NCBI RefSeq assembly: GCF_006543045.1
Contig: NZ_RBZW01000016.1
Coordinates: 62,001 to 126,000 of the forward strand
Origin: Salinadaptatus halalkaliphilus
GTDB taxonomy: Archaea > Halobacteriota > Halobacteria > Halobacteriales > Natrialbaceae
Length of the DNA stretch: 64,000 bases
Direction of reading: 5' to 3'
Shown here: positions 1 to 8,811 of the stretch, one piece after another
Numbering within the stretch: the stretch's first letter is position 1
Layout of the letters: every line of letters begins with the position of its first letter
Notes under the pieces: generated by a model
The model's database searches: none
The model's input: the letters and a program-made list of their open reading frames with translations, nothing else
Told to the model about the DNA's origin: nothing
Translations under genes and position numbers: made by a program

Positions 1-298
1 TGGCGTCTTGATACGCGGGGAGGATCGCGGCGACCGGAGGGCCGTCTAGCACGCGCTCGTCGGGATCACGTCCGCTGTAGACTTCCCGAGCGAGCATCAC
101 CCCGCTCACCGTCACCAGCACCGAGAAGACGACCGTCGCTGCGACAGCGTCGATCGTGACGATCCGGACGATCACCCAGTGCAAGTCGAGCGAAATCGCT
201 TCCCGTTGGACTCCTTCGTAGGCACCGAATGCCAGCACTGCGATGACAGCCAGCAGATAACCAGCTTGTTCGCCTGTGCTCCGGAGGCTGAAAGCCAT
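1..298 (-). CDS. Glycosyltransferase family 2, N-terminal part (runs off window)
   Basis: The minus strand reads open from an ATG at 298 to the window edge, about 99 codons. Two hydrophobic stretches (near residues 12-30 and 45-70) are followed by a basic/acidic turn and then the motif AILPAYQDA. This is the usual opening strand of a GT-A fold family 2 glycosyltransferase (V-I-P-A/T-Y-N-x). Several haloarchaeal membrane GT2 proteins start with two membrane segments like this. The catalytic DxD and acceptor region lie outside the window, so donor and acceptor are unknown. An AT-rich stretch (about 365-372 on the reverse strand) could be its TATA box, with a short leader. Confidence 0.7.
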   Translation of the reverse strand, partial: MAFSLRSTGEQAGYLLAVIAVLAFGAYEGVQREAISLDLHWVIVRIVTIDAVAATVVFSVLVTVSGVMLAREVYSGRDPDERVLDGPPVAAILPAYQDA

Positions 299-845
299 AT
301 CAGCGATCATCCACCGTTCTGTTGTCAATCTATCGGTCACTATTTTCTGATTCAGGATCCTCCACTTATATTGTCACCAGCAGTGCTATATCAGGAGATG
401 ACTGGGTCTAATGGGGCAATCACACCAGAGATGCGGCATTCTCTAACGGTAAATTCGAACCTTTAATTTAAACGTGGAAATGATTTGAGCACACTGTTCT
501 CGACGGTTATCGATGAGGTCGTTCGCTACTCCACCTATACTGATAGGGATTATCGTCGGCGTTCATAGCGTCCCGACCGGGAATCGAAACACGGTATCAT
601 ACGGTCCGTTGTAGTTCTTTACCGGTGATCGCCGACCCCGTCCGAGCGATCACCGGTAAAACGCTACAACGATCCGTATCAATCCCTTCGAGGCACCCCA
701 TCCGGCTGGCGACGATACTCCCTATGAACGCGACTCGAGTGGCGACTGTCGGAAAGTCCACTAGGCCGGCGTCGACGGCCGAAAGAGCCGTCAGGCTGCG
801 TTTGCCGGGCCCGTCTTTACCCGACGTGAACGCGAGTATCGATCC
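299..845. other. Intergenic region of about 550 bp
   Basis: Divergent region between the glycosyltransferase and the small zinc protein. The only structured item I see is the palindromic element at 599-681. The short frames here lack haloarchaeal codon bias and acidic composition, so I call no gene. The AT-rich part at 300-490 probably holds the promoter of the minus-strand gene. Confidence 0.6.
599..681. repeat. Dispersed palindromic element, copy D
   Basis: Imperfect palindrome of 83 bp. The outer ends are ATACGG and CCGTATCA. Inner arms TTTACCGGTGATCGC and GCGATCACCGGTAAA are perfect complements around a centre of 13 bases. The same outline (TGATACGG, then about TTACTGTAACGATTTACCGG, a GC-rich centre, and the mirror image) recurs at 2103-2174, 40045-40127 and 47253-47337. 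This copy alone is not fused to the stop codon of a recognisable gene. Confidence 0.8.
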
Positions 846-1226
846 ATGAGCGAACGGGACCGCGAGGCGGCCGCCCACATGGAACTGACGCCGGACTCGT
901 GGCACCAGACCGACGACGGGAACTACTACATCGACTGCCCGGAGTGTGGCTCGGCGGCGACGCTGATGAACGTCGTCGATCGCGGCCGGTGTAACGGCTA
1001 TCTCGACCAGCAGGAAGACGAGACCGAACTCGAGGAGGAGGCGATGGACTGTACGGCGAAACTCTGGCTCGAGCTCGGCTACACGTCCGATCCCGGTGAG
1101 ACGCCGAGCGACGACGCCGCCGGCGAGTCCGAAGGCGCCGCAGAAACAGACGAGGGTGTTCCCGCATCGGACCAGCCCCCAGGCAACGACGGGACGGTCT
1201 CCGAAGAACAGGCCGACGGCGAGTAA
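846..1226 (+). CDS. Small haloarchaeal zinc-ribbon-like protein
   Basis: 126 residues, strongly acidic. A CPECG knuckle near residues 35-39 and single cysteines at about 50 and 69 could bind one metal ion as a degenerate zinc ribbon. The tail from about residue 80 is low-complexity Asp/Glu/Gly/Ser and probably disordered. The preceding sequence has no clear Shine-Dalgarno, consistent with leaderless translation. It ends 22 bp before the convergent hydrolase gene. I recognise the type (small haloarchaeal protein with a CPxCG motif) but not a specific function. Confidence 0.8.
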   Translation: MSERDREAAAHMELTPDSWHQTDDGNYYIDCPECGSAATLMNVVDRGRCNGYLDQQEDETELEEEAMDCTAKLWLELGYTSDPGETPSDDAAGESEGAAETDEGVPASDQPPGNDGTVSEEQADGE

Positions 1227-1248
1227 CTGTCTCGAGCAACGAGGCGGG

Positions 1249-2031
1249 TTAGTCGTCTGCCGTCTGTGACTCGAGAAACCCGAGCAGCCGATCGTTCACG
1301 TCTCGAGAGCGCTCGATGAAGGCGAGATGGCCGGCATCGTCGATAGGGACGAACTCGCCCCGCGGGAGTCCGCGAGCGAGCTCCCGTCCCGCCTCGAGCG
1401 CGACGATGTCGTCGTCGGTCCCGTGGAACACCCGCGTCGGCTGGTCCACCTCGAGCAGCCGATCGGACAGGTCGATGTCCGCCAGCGCCTCGCGCTGGGC
1501 GGTCCAGCCCGCTCGGTCGGCGTCACCGTCGGCACGCCAGTCGACGATCCCCTCGCAGACGTCGGGGTGTTCCCGGCGGAACGTCTCGGAGAGGCCCGCC
1601 GACAGCGAGTCCCGAATCGCCTCGCGGTCGTCGGGCGGTGCCCACAGCGACTCGAGATCGATCCCCGACCCTCGGGATGCCGTCCCGAACAGCGTCAGCG
1701 ACTCGACGCGGGCAGTCGTCCGAGCGGCCTCGAGCGCGAGCAGTCCACCGAGTCCCGTCGCGACGAGGTGGCCGCTTCGGGCGTCACAGGCGGTGAGGAC
1801 GGCCTCGAGGTCGGCGACGAGCGTCTCGAGGTCGTACGGACCGGACGGAGCATCGGAGCGGCCGGTGCCCCGTAGGTCCCAGACGACGGCTTCGTAGGGG
1901 CCGGCGACGGCCGCGTGTTGCCACCCCCAGAGCCAGCCACCGAGGCCGACTTCGGGGACGAAGACGACGGGGACGCCAGCGCCCTCACGGTCGTAGTACA
2001 GCGAGACGGAGCCGTTCGTGGCGGTCGGCAT
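1249..2031 (-). CDS. Alpha/beta hydrolase fold protein lacking the nucleophile serine
   Basis: 260 residues from the ATG at 2031, preferred over the ATG at 2055 because a TATA-like AACTATCG lies about 30 nt upstream and the fold starts right after it. The oxyanion region, the acid (VFHGTDDDIV) and the histidine (DDAGHLAF) of the catalytic triad are visible. The nucleophile elbow, normally G-x-S-x-G, reads ATGLGG with glycine at about residue 93 where serine is expected. Without a nucleophile ordinary esterase chemistry is unlikely. It may be a cofactor-free dioxygenase-like or C-C lyase-like member, a binding protein, or use another residue. Convergent with the small zinc protein. Confidence 0.85.
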   Translation of the reverse strand: MPTATNGSVSLYYDREGAGVPVVFVPEVGLGGWLWGWQHAAVAGPYEAVVWDLRGTGRSDAPSGPYDLETLVADLEAVLTACDARSGHLVATGLGGLLALEAARTTARVESLTLFGTASRGSGIDLESLWAPPDDREAIRDSLSAGLSETFRREHPDVCEGIVDWRADGDADRAGWTAQREALADIDLSDRLLEVDQPTRVFHGTDDDIVALEAGRELARGLPRGEFVPIDDAGHLAFIERSRDVNDRLLGFLESQTADD

Positions 2032-2102
2032 ACTCGGTCTGAGCAGACGGAGCAAGGCGATAGTTTCGGTTCCGCGAGCGACCGTCGGCGGTCAGACGAA
2101 CT

Positions 2103-2174
2103 ATGGTACGTCGTTGCCGGTGCAACCGCGACCGTCTTGCGCTGTCCCGGGAATCGTTACAGTAGACCGTATCA
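2103..2174 (-). repeat. Dispersed palindromic element, copy A (contains PIN gene stop codon)
   Basis: Read on the minus strand it starts TGATACGGTCTACTGTAACG, and that TGA is the stop codon of the PIN-domain gene ending at 2172. The centre has GACGGTCGCGGTTGC. The far arm is degraded compared with the copies at 599, 40045 and 47253. Confidence 0.75.
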
Positions 2175-2684
2175 GTCTTCGAATGACTCGGGTTTTCGGA
2201 CGATTGTGGTGTATACGTCGGGTGCACAGTACCAGCCGGCGTCGATCATCGCATCGATCGTCTCACGTGCGGTATCCGGAGCAATAGCACCGCGTTTCGC
2301 ACACAGCACGACGAGGTAGGCCGTCCCGCGTGTCTCGATATCCTCGATGTCTGCGACTCGCCGTCCGGCAGTTTCGTCCATTACAGCGACCCCCTCGTTC
2401 GAGGCGGCACAGGTAAGTGCTGTGACATCGGCATCGCTAACGGTTGGATTCCCCCGCAATCGATCTGCAAGCGGCGAGTCGTCGACGGAAACGAGGTCGA
2501 ACCGCCCGTCCTCGACGGACTGTTCGATCCGACGTGCGTCGGGATACCCCGCTTCGAGACCGGTCGTGACGACTTCCTCGTATACGAGATCGGGAATACA
2601 GCAGCAACCCTCGAAAGTCGACACGAGCCGTAGCTGCTCGACTTTCGCGAGGTAGATGAGCGCCGTTGCGTCGAAGACCCACAT
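2172..2684 (-). CDS. PIN-domain toxin of the DUF3368/VapC type
   Basis: 170 residues. It opens with VFDATALIYLAKV, where the Asp is the first metal ligand of the PIN nuclease fold. SDADVTALTCA near residue 94 carries the second acidic set, and a later acid falls in AVMDETAGR. PIN domains of this kind are Mg-dependent RNases paired with UPF0175 antitoxins, and such a gene sits directly upstream: its TAA stop and this ATG share one base (TAATG). The stop codon forms the first three bases of palindromic element A. The pair is most simply read as a type II toxin-antitoxin module, though some haloarchaeal copies may be general regulators. Confidence 0.85.
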   Translation of the reverse strand: MWVFDATALIYLAKVEQLRLVSTFEGCCCIPDLVYEEVVTTGLEAGYPDARRIEQSVEDGRFDLVSVDDSPLADRLRGNPTVSDADVTALTCAASNEGVAVMDETAGRRVADIEDIETRGTAYLVVLCAKRGAIAPDTARETIDAMIDAGWYCAPDVYTTIVRKPESFED

Positions 2685-2974
2685 TAGAGGTCGTCGAGAT
2701 CCGCTTCGAGGTGCTCACTCGAGACCCAGGTCACGTCTCGCTCGTCGGCGAGGACGGCGAATTCCCACGTCGACAGCCCCGCGATGTCGGCTGCTTGTGT
2801 GAACGTCACCTCGCCAGCTTCGAGACGATCGAGAGCCTGTTCGCGACGCCACTCCGCGAGCCCGTCGGCGAGCAACTTCCGAACGGCTGTACTCCGGTCG
2901 AGACGCTCTTCGTCGAGATACTCCTGGAGTTCGGCCTCGAGATCGTCCGGTACGCGTGCCGAAATCGTCCCCAT
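2684..2974 (-). CDS. UPF0175 family antitoxin (ribbon-helix-helix type)
   Basis: 96 residues from the ATG at 2974. The N-terminus MGTISARVPDDLEAELQEY is a typical ribbon-helix-helix DNA-binding start. It is followed by SEY-like helices and the UPF0175 core around EAGEVTFTQAADIAGLSTWE (about residues 50-70), the region that normally docks on the PIN partner. A longer reading from 3109 is possible but its extra residues are basic and unlike the family. GTATAC at about 2986 lies just upstream and may be part of an autoregulatory site. Translationally coupled to the toxin by a one-base overlap. Confidence 0.85.
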   Translation of the reverse strand: MGTISARVPDDLEAELQEYLDEERLDRSTAVRKLLADGLAEWRREQALDRLEAGEVTFTQAADIAGLSTWEFAVLADERDVTWVSSEHLEADLDDL

Positions 2975-3167
2975 GTTTGCATCGTATACAAGCGTTCCGT
3001 CGAAGCGATTCCCGCTCGAGAGCCGTCGCGGTTCGAAACGGCCGAGACATACCGACACTGATCGGAAAGAGAACGAACAGGTTGCTGTGTCGAGATCGAG
3101 CGGTATCACGCGGCGGGAATCGCAGCCGTCGGTGCTTCAGAAGTGGTGAATTGCAGATATCGGTACG

Positions 3168-5945
3168 TCAGGCGTCGAGAACCTGCCGGAGCACGTCGGG
3201 TGCGTCCTCGAGGGCGTCGTCCAGATCCTCGACGTTGGGGCCGCCGCCCTGTGCGAAGTCCGGCGGACCGCCGCCGCCACCGCCGACTTTAGCGGCGAGT
3301 TCACCGACGACATCGCCGGCGTTGACGGCGCTGCCGTCGGGGACGGCGACGACGAACTGGGCCCCGCCCTGGCCGCTTCCAAGCACCGCGACGCTGCCTT
3401 CTTCGGCGATGGCCGTCGCGGTTGCGCGCAGTTCGTCCATGTCGGAGTCGATGCGGTCGATCACGGCCGTTGTTTCGTCGATTTCGACCTCCTCGCCGCT
3501 CCCACCGCCGCCGGCGCGGGCCGAGGCGAGCTGTTCTTTGAGCTCTTCGATCTGCTTGCCGCGATCCTTCCACTCCTCGAAGAATCGTGCGGCCGTCTCG
3601 GGGACCTCCTCCGGGGAGACATCGAGCGTCGCTGCGGCGTCGTAGAGGGCATCCTCTTTGGTCTGGGTGGCCTCGATAGCGGCCGCTCCGGCCGCGAAGG
3701 TGATACGTTCGACGCCGTCTTGCACGCGCTCGGCGTTGAGAATCTTGATCGTGCCGATCTCGCCGGTACGGGCGACGTGGGTGCCACCACAGGCCTGGAC
3801 ATCCTCGTCGACGTGGATCAACCGGATCTGTTCGCCCGGCGGGATGCCGCCCTGGTAGAGGTCGAAGCCGTGGTCGGCTTCGGCATCGTGGCGGTCGGGC
3901 CACTCCTGGGTGACCGCGGTGTTTTCCATCACGATTTCGTTCGCGCGAGCTTCGATGGCTTTGACATCCTCGCGCGTGACTCGATCGTAGTGGCTAAAGT
4001 CGATTCGCGAGGAGTCGACCCCTTTCTGGGCACCAGCCTGGCGAACGTGCTCGCCGAAGTGTTCGCGAGCGGCGTGGATGACGATGTGGGTCGCCGTATG
4101 GTGTCGCATGAGTTGGCGACGCCGGCCGCCGTCGACCTGGCCGTTGACGAACTCGCCTTTGCCAAGCCGGTCGTCGGTCCGATGGCAGATGACGCCGTCC
4201 TGGATCTGGACATCGACGACGTCGACAGTCGCGTCGTCGGTCGAGAGTATCCCCGTGTCGGCGGGCTGGCCGCCGCCTTCGGGATAGAACATCGTCTGAT
4301 CGAGCACGATGTCGTAGCCGTCTTCGCGCTCGAAGACATCTAAGACCACCGCCTCGAACTGCGTTCGCTGCTGGTCGTCGTAGTAGAGCTTCTCCGTCTC
4401 TGGAAGATCCTCGAAGCGTTCGTCGGCCTCGTCGTCGGCGGTCTCCGCTCCAGCATCGGGCGTCTCCTGACGCTGCGCGACGAGACTGTAGAAGTCGTCG
4501 GGAACGTCGACATCGGCGCCGGCCTCGGCGGCGATCTCTTCGACCATATCGGGCTGAATTCCGTGTGAGTCGTAGAGTTCGATCAGTTCGTCCGTCGGGA
4601 TCGGCTCCCCTTTTTCGGCGTACTCCTCGGCGAGACTCTCGACGCGTCGGCCGCCGCGCTCTAAGGTCTCGCGGTACTTTTCGACCTCTGTGCGGACGAT
4701 GTCACGGATCGTGTCCCGGTTTGCGTAATCGAGGCGCGCAGCCTGCATGTCGACGAGTTCGTCCAGCGGGGCGTCGACACCGACCGTGTCACAGAGGCGT
4801 TTCGTCCGGCGCAAGACCATCCGTGCGAGATAGCCCGTGCCGACGTTCGAGGGGACGATGCCGTCGCCGAGCATGTACGCGAGCGTGCGACAGTGGTCCG
4901 CGATGGCATAGATGTCCTCGAGCGGTTCGACGAGGTCACGCAGTTCCTCGACCGAAACCCCGAGTTTGTCGGCGATGTCGCCGCGGGCGGCCTCGACATC
5001 GTCGACATCGTCGATGTCTAAGTTTCCGGAGAGTCGGGCGGCGCGACCGACGAGTTCGGCTTCCGCCTCGGTGTGGTCGATGCCGGCGTTGTCCTTCAGG
5101 AAGTCGATCATCTCGGGGTAGATGGCCTCGTAAACCGTCGCCGTCCCCTGGCTCATCCAGGTCCAGCGTTCCAGTCCATAGCCCGTATCGACGATGTAGG
5201 TGTCCATGAAAGAGTAGGTGTTCCCGTCTTTGAGTTCGTACTCGCCGTCGGGGTCCTGTTCCATGCACATGAAGACAAGCGTCGCGAGCTCTAAGCCCTT
5301 GTAGATGACCTCGATGGCGGGCCCGGCGTTGCCGCCGCCGACCCAGGGGTCCTCGATGTAGGTGACCTCGGTGATGTCCGCACCCATCGACTCGAGCAGT
5401 TCGTCGCAGAGTTCGACGGTGTGACTCTTCCAGTACACTTCCCCTTCGTAGGCGTACTCCTCGTCCGTCTCTTCGCGCGTGTTGAACGCGTGATGGGCCA
5501 TCATCTCGAAGGCCATCGTGTGTCGGCCCGTTTTCCCAACGTTGTCGATGTCTTGCATCCGAATGCAGGGCTGGCTCACTGTGAGGGGATTCGCCGGCGG
5601 CGGCGTCTCCCCGCTGGTGACCAGCGGCTGAAAGTCGTAGATCGATGCTTGGGTCAACAGGACATCGTCACGCCAACGGTTCGCCGCAACTGGATAGGGA
5701 TCGATCCGCTCGTGGTCGTGGTCTTCGAAAAAAGAGAGGAAGACCTCGCGCATCTCCGCTAAGCTGTAGGCCTGGTCGAAGCCCGGATCGTCGATGAAGT
5801 CGTACTCTTCACACGGCGGCTCACCACAGGTTACTCGGTCCTCATCGCGCGTCCAGAAGTGATTCCCACATTCGGGACACTCCTTGCGCACGAACCCTTC
5901 TTCCTCGAAGTACTCGAGGCGGTACTCGTCCGCCAGTTCACTCAT
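3168..5945 (-). CDS. alaS: Alanyl-tRNA synthetase
   Basis: 925 residues, the usual length for archaeal AlaRS. The N-terminus carries the archaeal zinc-binding segment ([23 protein letters not shown] split over residues 19-45), then the class II aminoacylation domain ([20 protein letters not shown] near 130). The editing domain has HHTATH and the CGGTHV metal motif near residue 710. The C-Ala part ends with a Gly-rich segment typical of the DHHA1 domain ([14 protein letters not shown]). It charges tRNA-Ala and hydrolyses mischarged Ser/Gly-tRNA-Ala. Transcribed toward the toxin-antitoxin genes but separated from them by about 190 bp. Confidence 0.97.
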   Translation of the reverse strand: MSELADEYRLEYFEEEGFVRKECPECGNHFWTRDEDRVTCGEPPCEEYDFIDDPGFDQAYSLAEMREVFLSFFEDHDHERIDPYPVAANRWRDDVLLTQASIYDFQPLVTSGETPPPANPLTVSQPCIRMQDIDNVGKTGRHTMAFEMMAHHAFNTREETDEEYAYEGEVYWKSHTVELCDELLESMGADITEVTYIEDPWVGGGNAGPAIEVIYKGLELATLVFMCMEQDPDGEYELKDGNTYSFMDTYIVDTGYGLERWTWMSQGTATVYEAIYPEMIDFLKDNAGIDHTEAEAELVGRAARLSGNLDIDDVDDVEAARGDIADKLGVSVEELRDLVEPLEDIYAIADHCRTLAYMLGDGIVPSNVGTGYLARMVLRRTKRLCDTVGVDAPLDELVDMQAARLDYANRDTIRDIVRTEVEKYRETLERGGRRVESLAEEYAEKGEPIPTDELIELYDSHGIQPDMVEEIAAEAGADVDVPDDFYSLVAQRQETPDAGAETADDEADERFEDLPETEKLYYDDQQRTQFEAVVLDVFEREDGYDIVLDQTMFYPEGGGQPADTGILSTDDATVDVVDVQIQDGVICHRTDDRLGKGEFVNGQVDGGRRRQLMRHHTATHIVIHAAREHFGEHVRQAGAQKGVDSSRIDFSHYDRVTREDVKAIEARANEIVMENTAVTQEWPDRHDAEADHGFDLYQGGIPPGEQIRLIHVDEDVQACGGTHVARTGEIGTIKILNAERVQDGVERITFAAGAAAIEATQTKEDALYDAAATLDVSPEEVPETAARFFEEWKDRGKQIEELKEQLASARAGGGGSGEEVEIDETTAVIDRIDSDMDELRATATAIAEEGSVAVLGSGQGGAQFVVAVPDGSAVNAGDVVGELAAKVGGGGGGPPDFAQGGGPNVEDLDDALEDAPDVLRQVLDA

Positions 5946-6266
5946 TGTACGTTGTTGACCAGCCAGTGCCTAAAACAGTTCCGCAACGTTCATTCCCTGC
6001 GAGTCGCCGACGCAGTTGGGACGACTGCGTGTCGGTATCGACCACCCATCCGATCAGTGGCGGCCGCTTCGACCCCTCGTTAGAGATGCAGAAAACCATA
6101 GTTATAGTCCGAGATTAGTGCCCCATCGTTTGGAACCAAGCGAGAGTAAACCAAATGTCTGTCCCAGATACAAATAACACTTACTATTTCGGCAATTCCG
6201 AATCGCCCAGCAGAATCTTTATGGTGGAATTACAGACTGTGCGTATAGACTACCAGTTCGGATTCG
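5946..6266. other. Divergent intergenic region between alaS and the kinase-like gene
   Basis: About 320 bp holding both promoters. The stretch 6090-6225 is clearly AT-richer than its surroundings and includes CTTTATGG (about 6219), a fair TATA candidate for the plus-strand gene. A short open frame starting at 6155 overlaps the kinase start out of frame and is not convincing as a gene. Confidence 0.5.
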
Positions 6267-8228
6267 ATGACATCGAAGGTACACTCGACGACGCGTTCGA
6301 CCGCCCGATCGATCCTCTACGTCGCCACGACCGTCCAGGCGGCCGAGGACGGAGCGGCGGCACTCGAGAGCGTCCAGACGGGCGGTGAACGAACCGTCCA
6401 GCCCACGACATCGATCGATCAGCTCCGCGACCGCACATCGGCGGTCGACTGCGTGGTTCTCGAGACGGATCCAGCAACGGACGACGACCGTCCCGAGATC
6501 CTCGAGGCGATCGGAGCGACGCCGGTCGTGCTCTTTGCCGACGACTCCTACAGCGCGACCGCGCCGGCCGGCGATGTCGACGGCTTCGTCCGTCGAGATA
6601 CCGACGATGCTTACCAACACCTCGTCGACGAACTCGAGCGCGTCTGTGAGCAGAACCCGGCAAACGAGGGGGCTCACTCGAACGTCCGCGCTGTGGCGAC
6701 GACGTTCGAATCGACCGCCGACCTCGTCGCGTGCCACGAGCGTGATCGACTCTTCGAGGAACTCGTCGACAGTGCCACCGATGTCCTCGCGTACGACTAC
6801 TGCTGGCTCGCGACGATCAACTTCGGCGAACTGGTTCCTCGCGCCGCAGCCCCAGCCGTTCCGGAACACGCACTCAAGTCGATCTCGCTCGAGGATCCAC
6901 TCGGCGTCGCCTTCCGTGCCCGCGAACCGATCCAGATCGCCGACCTGGCGAACTACGAGTGGATCGAGCCGCCCTTCGAGGGCGCACGCTCACTGTGTAG
7001 CGTCCCCGTCGGGGATGTCGGCGTCTTGCACGTCGCCGCCGAACGGCCGAACGCGTTCGATAGCGCCGAACTCACACTCATCGAGGAACTCTGTGGCGTC
7101 GCGACCACGATCCTCGAGCGCAACTGGGCCGAGCAAGGCGTCGCCAACGAACGCGACCGGCTCCGTCGCGAACGCGAACGGTTCCACGAACAGTACACCA
7201 CACTCAGGGACGAACGCGACGCACTCTTTACGCTGTTTCGCGACGTCTCGGAGCCGATGGTCCACTACGACCTCGACGACGACGACCCCGTCGTCTCGAG
7301 TGTCAACGCGAGTTTCGAAGCCGTCTTCGGCGTCGATCGCGAGACTGTCGTCGGCGAACCCCTCGCGGGTGTCGCGCTCCCGAACGGCATCGCCGACCAG
7401 CGGGCCAGACTCCGCGACGCGGTCGACGCAACGGAACGCCGCCAGTTCGACGTTCGTCGCGGGACGCCCGACGGCGTGCGTGACTTCTCGCTGTCGATCG
7501 TCCCACTCGCGGTTACCGACGCTGTCGAGGCACCCACCGATCGCTCGGGTGGGCTCGTTATCTACGAAGATGTCACCGAACATCGCCGCCGCGAACGCGA
7601 ACTGCTGGCCGCGAGCCACCGCCTCGAGTCGATCGCCGACCGGATCGACGACGACGTTCGGAGCCCGCTGAATACCGCCCGTGGCTACCTGGAGCTCGCC
7701 GAAAAGACCGGCGACGAGGAGCACTTCGACGTCGTCGAGACCGCCCACGAACAGCTCGCCGATCGCCTGCAGGAGCTAGTGGCCGCCGCAACCGACGGCG
7801 ACACCGATACCGAACCGGTCAGCCTCCACGATATCGCTACCCGTTCCTGGCTGACGACGCCGACGGCCGACGCACGACTCCACACCCAAGACGACCGCCT
7901 CCTCGAGGCCGACCGCGACGCCCTCGAGACGCTCTTTGAGTACGTCATCCGAACGACGATCGAGATCGAAGGCGAGGACGCCACCGACGCCGTGACCGTC
8001 ACCGTCGGCGGCACCGACGACGGCTTCTACATCGCCGGCAGCCGACCCGTCGACAGCGACGAGAGCGGCACCGATCCCGACCCCGACCGTCTCGACGACA
8101 CCGACGCCAGCGCGTTCGAACTCGAGTTCATCGAGCAGGTCGCCGACGCCCACGACTGGGATATCGGCATCGCAGAAGACGACGACGGCACGGCTGTCGC
8201 GTTCCGCGGTGTCGAACCCCTCGAGTAA
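6267..8228 (+). CDS. Histidine-kinase-like sensor lacking the phospho-histidine and ATP-binding motifs
   Basis: 653 residues, no membrane segment. Order: receiver-like domain (about 15-125, ending in the acidic ETDPATDDDRPEI patch and a later GFVRRD turn), GAF domain (about 150-295), PAS domain (about 320-435), then a HisKA/HATPase-like end. In related haloarchaeal kinases the H-box reads SHDLRNPL before ARGYLELA. Here it is DDDVRSPLNTARGYLELA, with Asp at about residue 460 instead of His. The ATPase part has LFEYVIRTT where the N-box asparagine should be, and IAGSRPVDSD in place of the D-x-G-x-G box. It is therefore probably a non-catalytic scaffold or signal adaptor derived from a sensor kinase. 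Convergent with cgi121. Confidence 0.85.
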   Translation: MTSKVHSTTRSTARSILYVATTVQAAEDGAAALESVQTGGERTVQPTTSIDQLRDRTSAVDCVVLETDPATDDDRPEILEAIGATPVVLFADDSYSATAPAGDVDGFVRRDTDDAYQHLVDELERVCEQNPANEGAHSNVRAVATTFESTADLVACHERDRLFEELVDSATDVLAYDYCWLATINFGELVPRAAAPAVPEHALKSISLEDPLGVAFRAREPIQIADLANYEWIEPPFEGARSLCSVPVGDVGVLHVAAERPNAFDSAELTLIEELCGVATTILERNWAEQGVANERDRLRRERERFHEQYTTLRDERDALFTLFRDVSEPMVHYDLDDDDPVVSSVNASFEAVFGVDRETVVGEPLAGVALPNGIADQRARLRDAVDATERRQFDVRRGTPDGVRDFSLSIVPLAVTDAVEAPTDRSGGLVIYEDVTEHRRRERELLAASHRLESIADRIDDDVRSPLNTARGYLELAEKTGDEEHFDVVETAHEQLADRLQELVAAATDGDTDTEPVSLHDIATRSWLTTPTADARLHTQDDRLLEADRDALETLFEYVIRTTIEIEGEDATDAVTVTVGGTDDGFYIAGSRPVDSDESGTDPDPDRLDDTDASAFELEFIEQVADAHDWDIGIAEDDDGTAVAFRGVEPLE

Positions 8229-8280
8229 ACGCTCGAGCGACGATCGCTTCCAACTCCCGTCCACGAACGACCGATAGCCG

Positions 8281-8811
8281 TCATTTCTCGACTTCGAGCA
8301 AGACGACGCGTTCCCGAACGAGGGTCGGCAGCGAGGCGTCGGTTGCTGCTCGTTCCGCGTCGGTAATCTCGAAGAACGCACAGAGCGTCGATTCGTCGAC
8401 GAACTCGAGCGTCGGCTCCCGTGTCAGGACCGCATCGAGATCGGCGACGGCCTCGAGGGCGGCCGGTTCGTCCGTACCGGCGTCGCCCTCGGCCTCCAGC
8501 GTCGGGTCGGCGTCGATCAGGACGACCGCTCGCGTCTCGCCCGCCGCGACGCCCATCTCGAGGGCGCGGTCGATCTGACGGCGACCGGCGGCATAGAGGA
8601 GTATCTCGACAGCGCGATCGTGGGCGATGTTCTCGCCGCGGTCGATCGCGCGATCGGCGAGTTCGACCGCGCGCTCGAGGTGGCGACGATCGGCGACGTA
8701 GCGGGCGTCGAACGCCTGGACGGTCACGCCGTGACGGTCGCCCACGTCACCGAGTATCGCGACGAATGTGTCGAGGTCGTCAACCGCGAGCCGGCACTCG
8801 ACCAGCTCCAT
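8281..8811 (-). CDS. cgi121: KEOPS complex subunit Cgi121
   Basis: 176 residues. The family signature AHDRAVEILLYAAGRRQIDR (about 84-103) and the C-terminal LVRERVVLLEVEK match the Cgi121/TPRKB subunit of KEOPS, the complex that makes N6-threonylcarbamoyladenosine on ANN-decoding tRNAs. Cgi121 is the tRNA-recruiting, Bud32-bound subunit. The ATG overlaps the TGA of hel308 by one base (TGATG), so the two are translationally coupled, an arrangement seen widely in haloarchaea. Confidence 0.9.
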   Translation of the reverse strand: MELVECRLAVDDLDTFVAILGDVGDRHGVTVQAFDARYVADRRHLERAVELADRAIDRGENIAHDRAVEILLYAAGRRQIDRALEMGVAAGETRAVVLIDADPTLEAEGDAGTDEPAALEAVADLDAVLTREPTLEFVDESTLCAFFEITDAERAATDASLPTLVRERVVLLEVEK

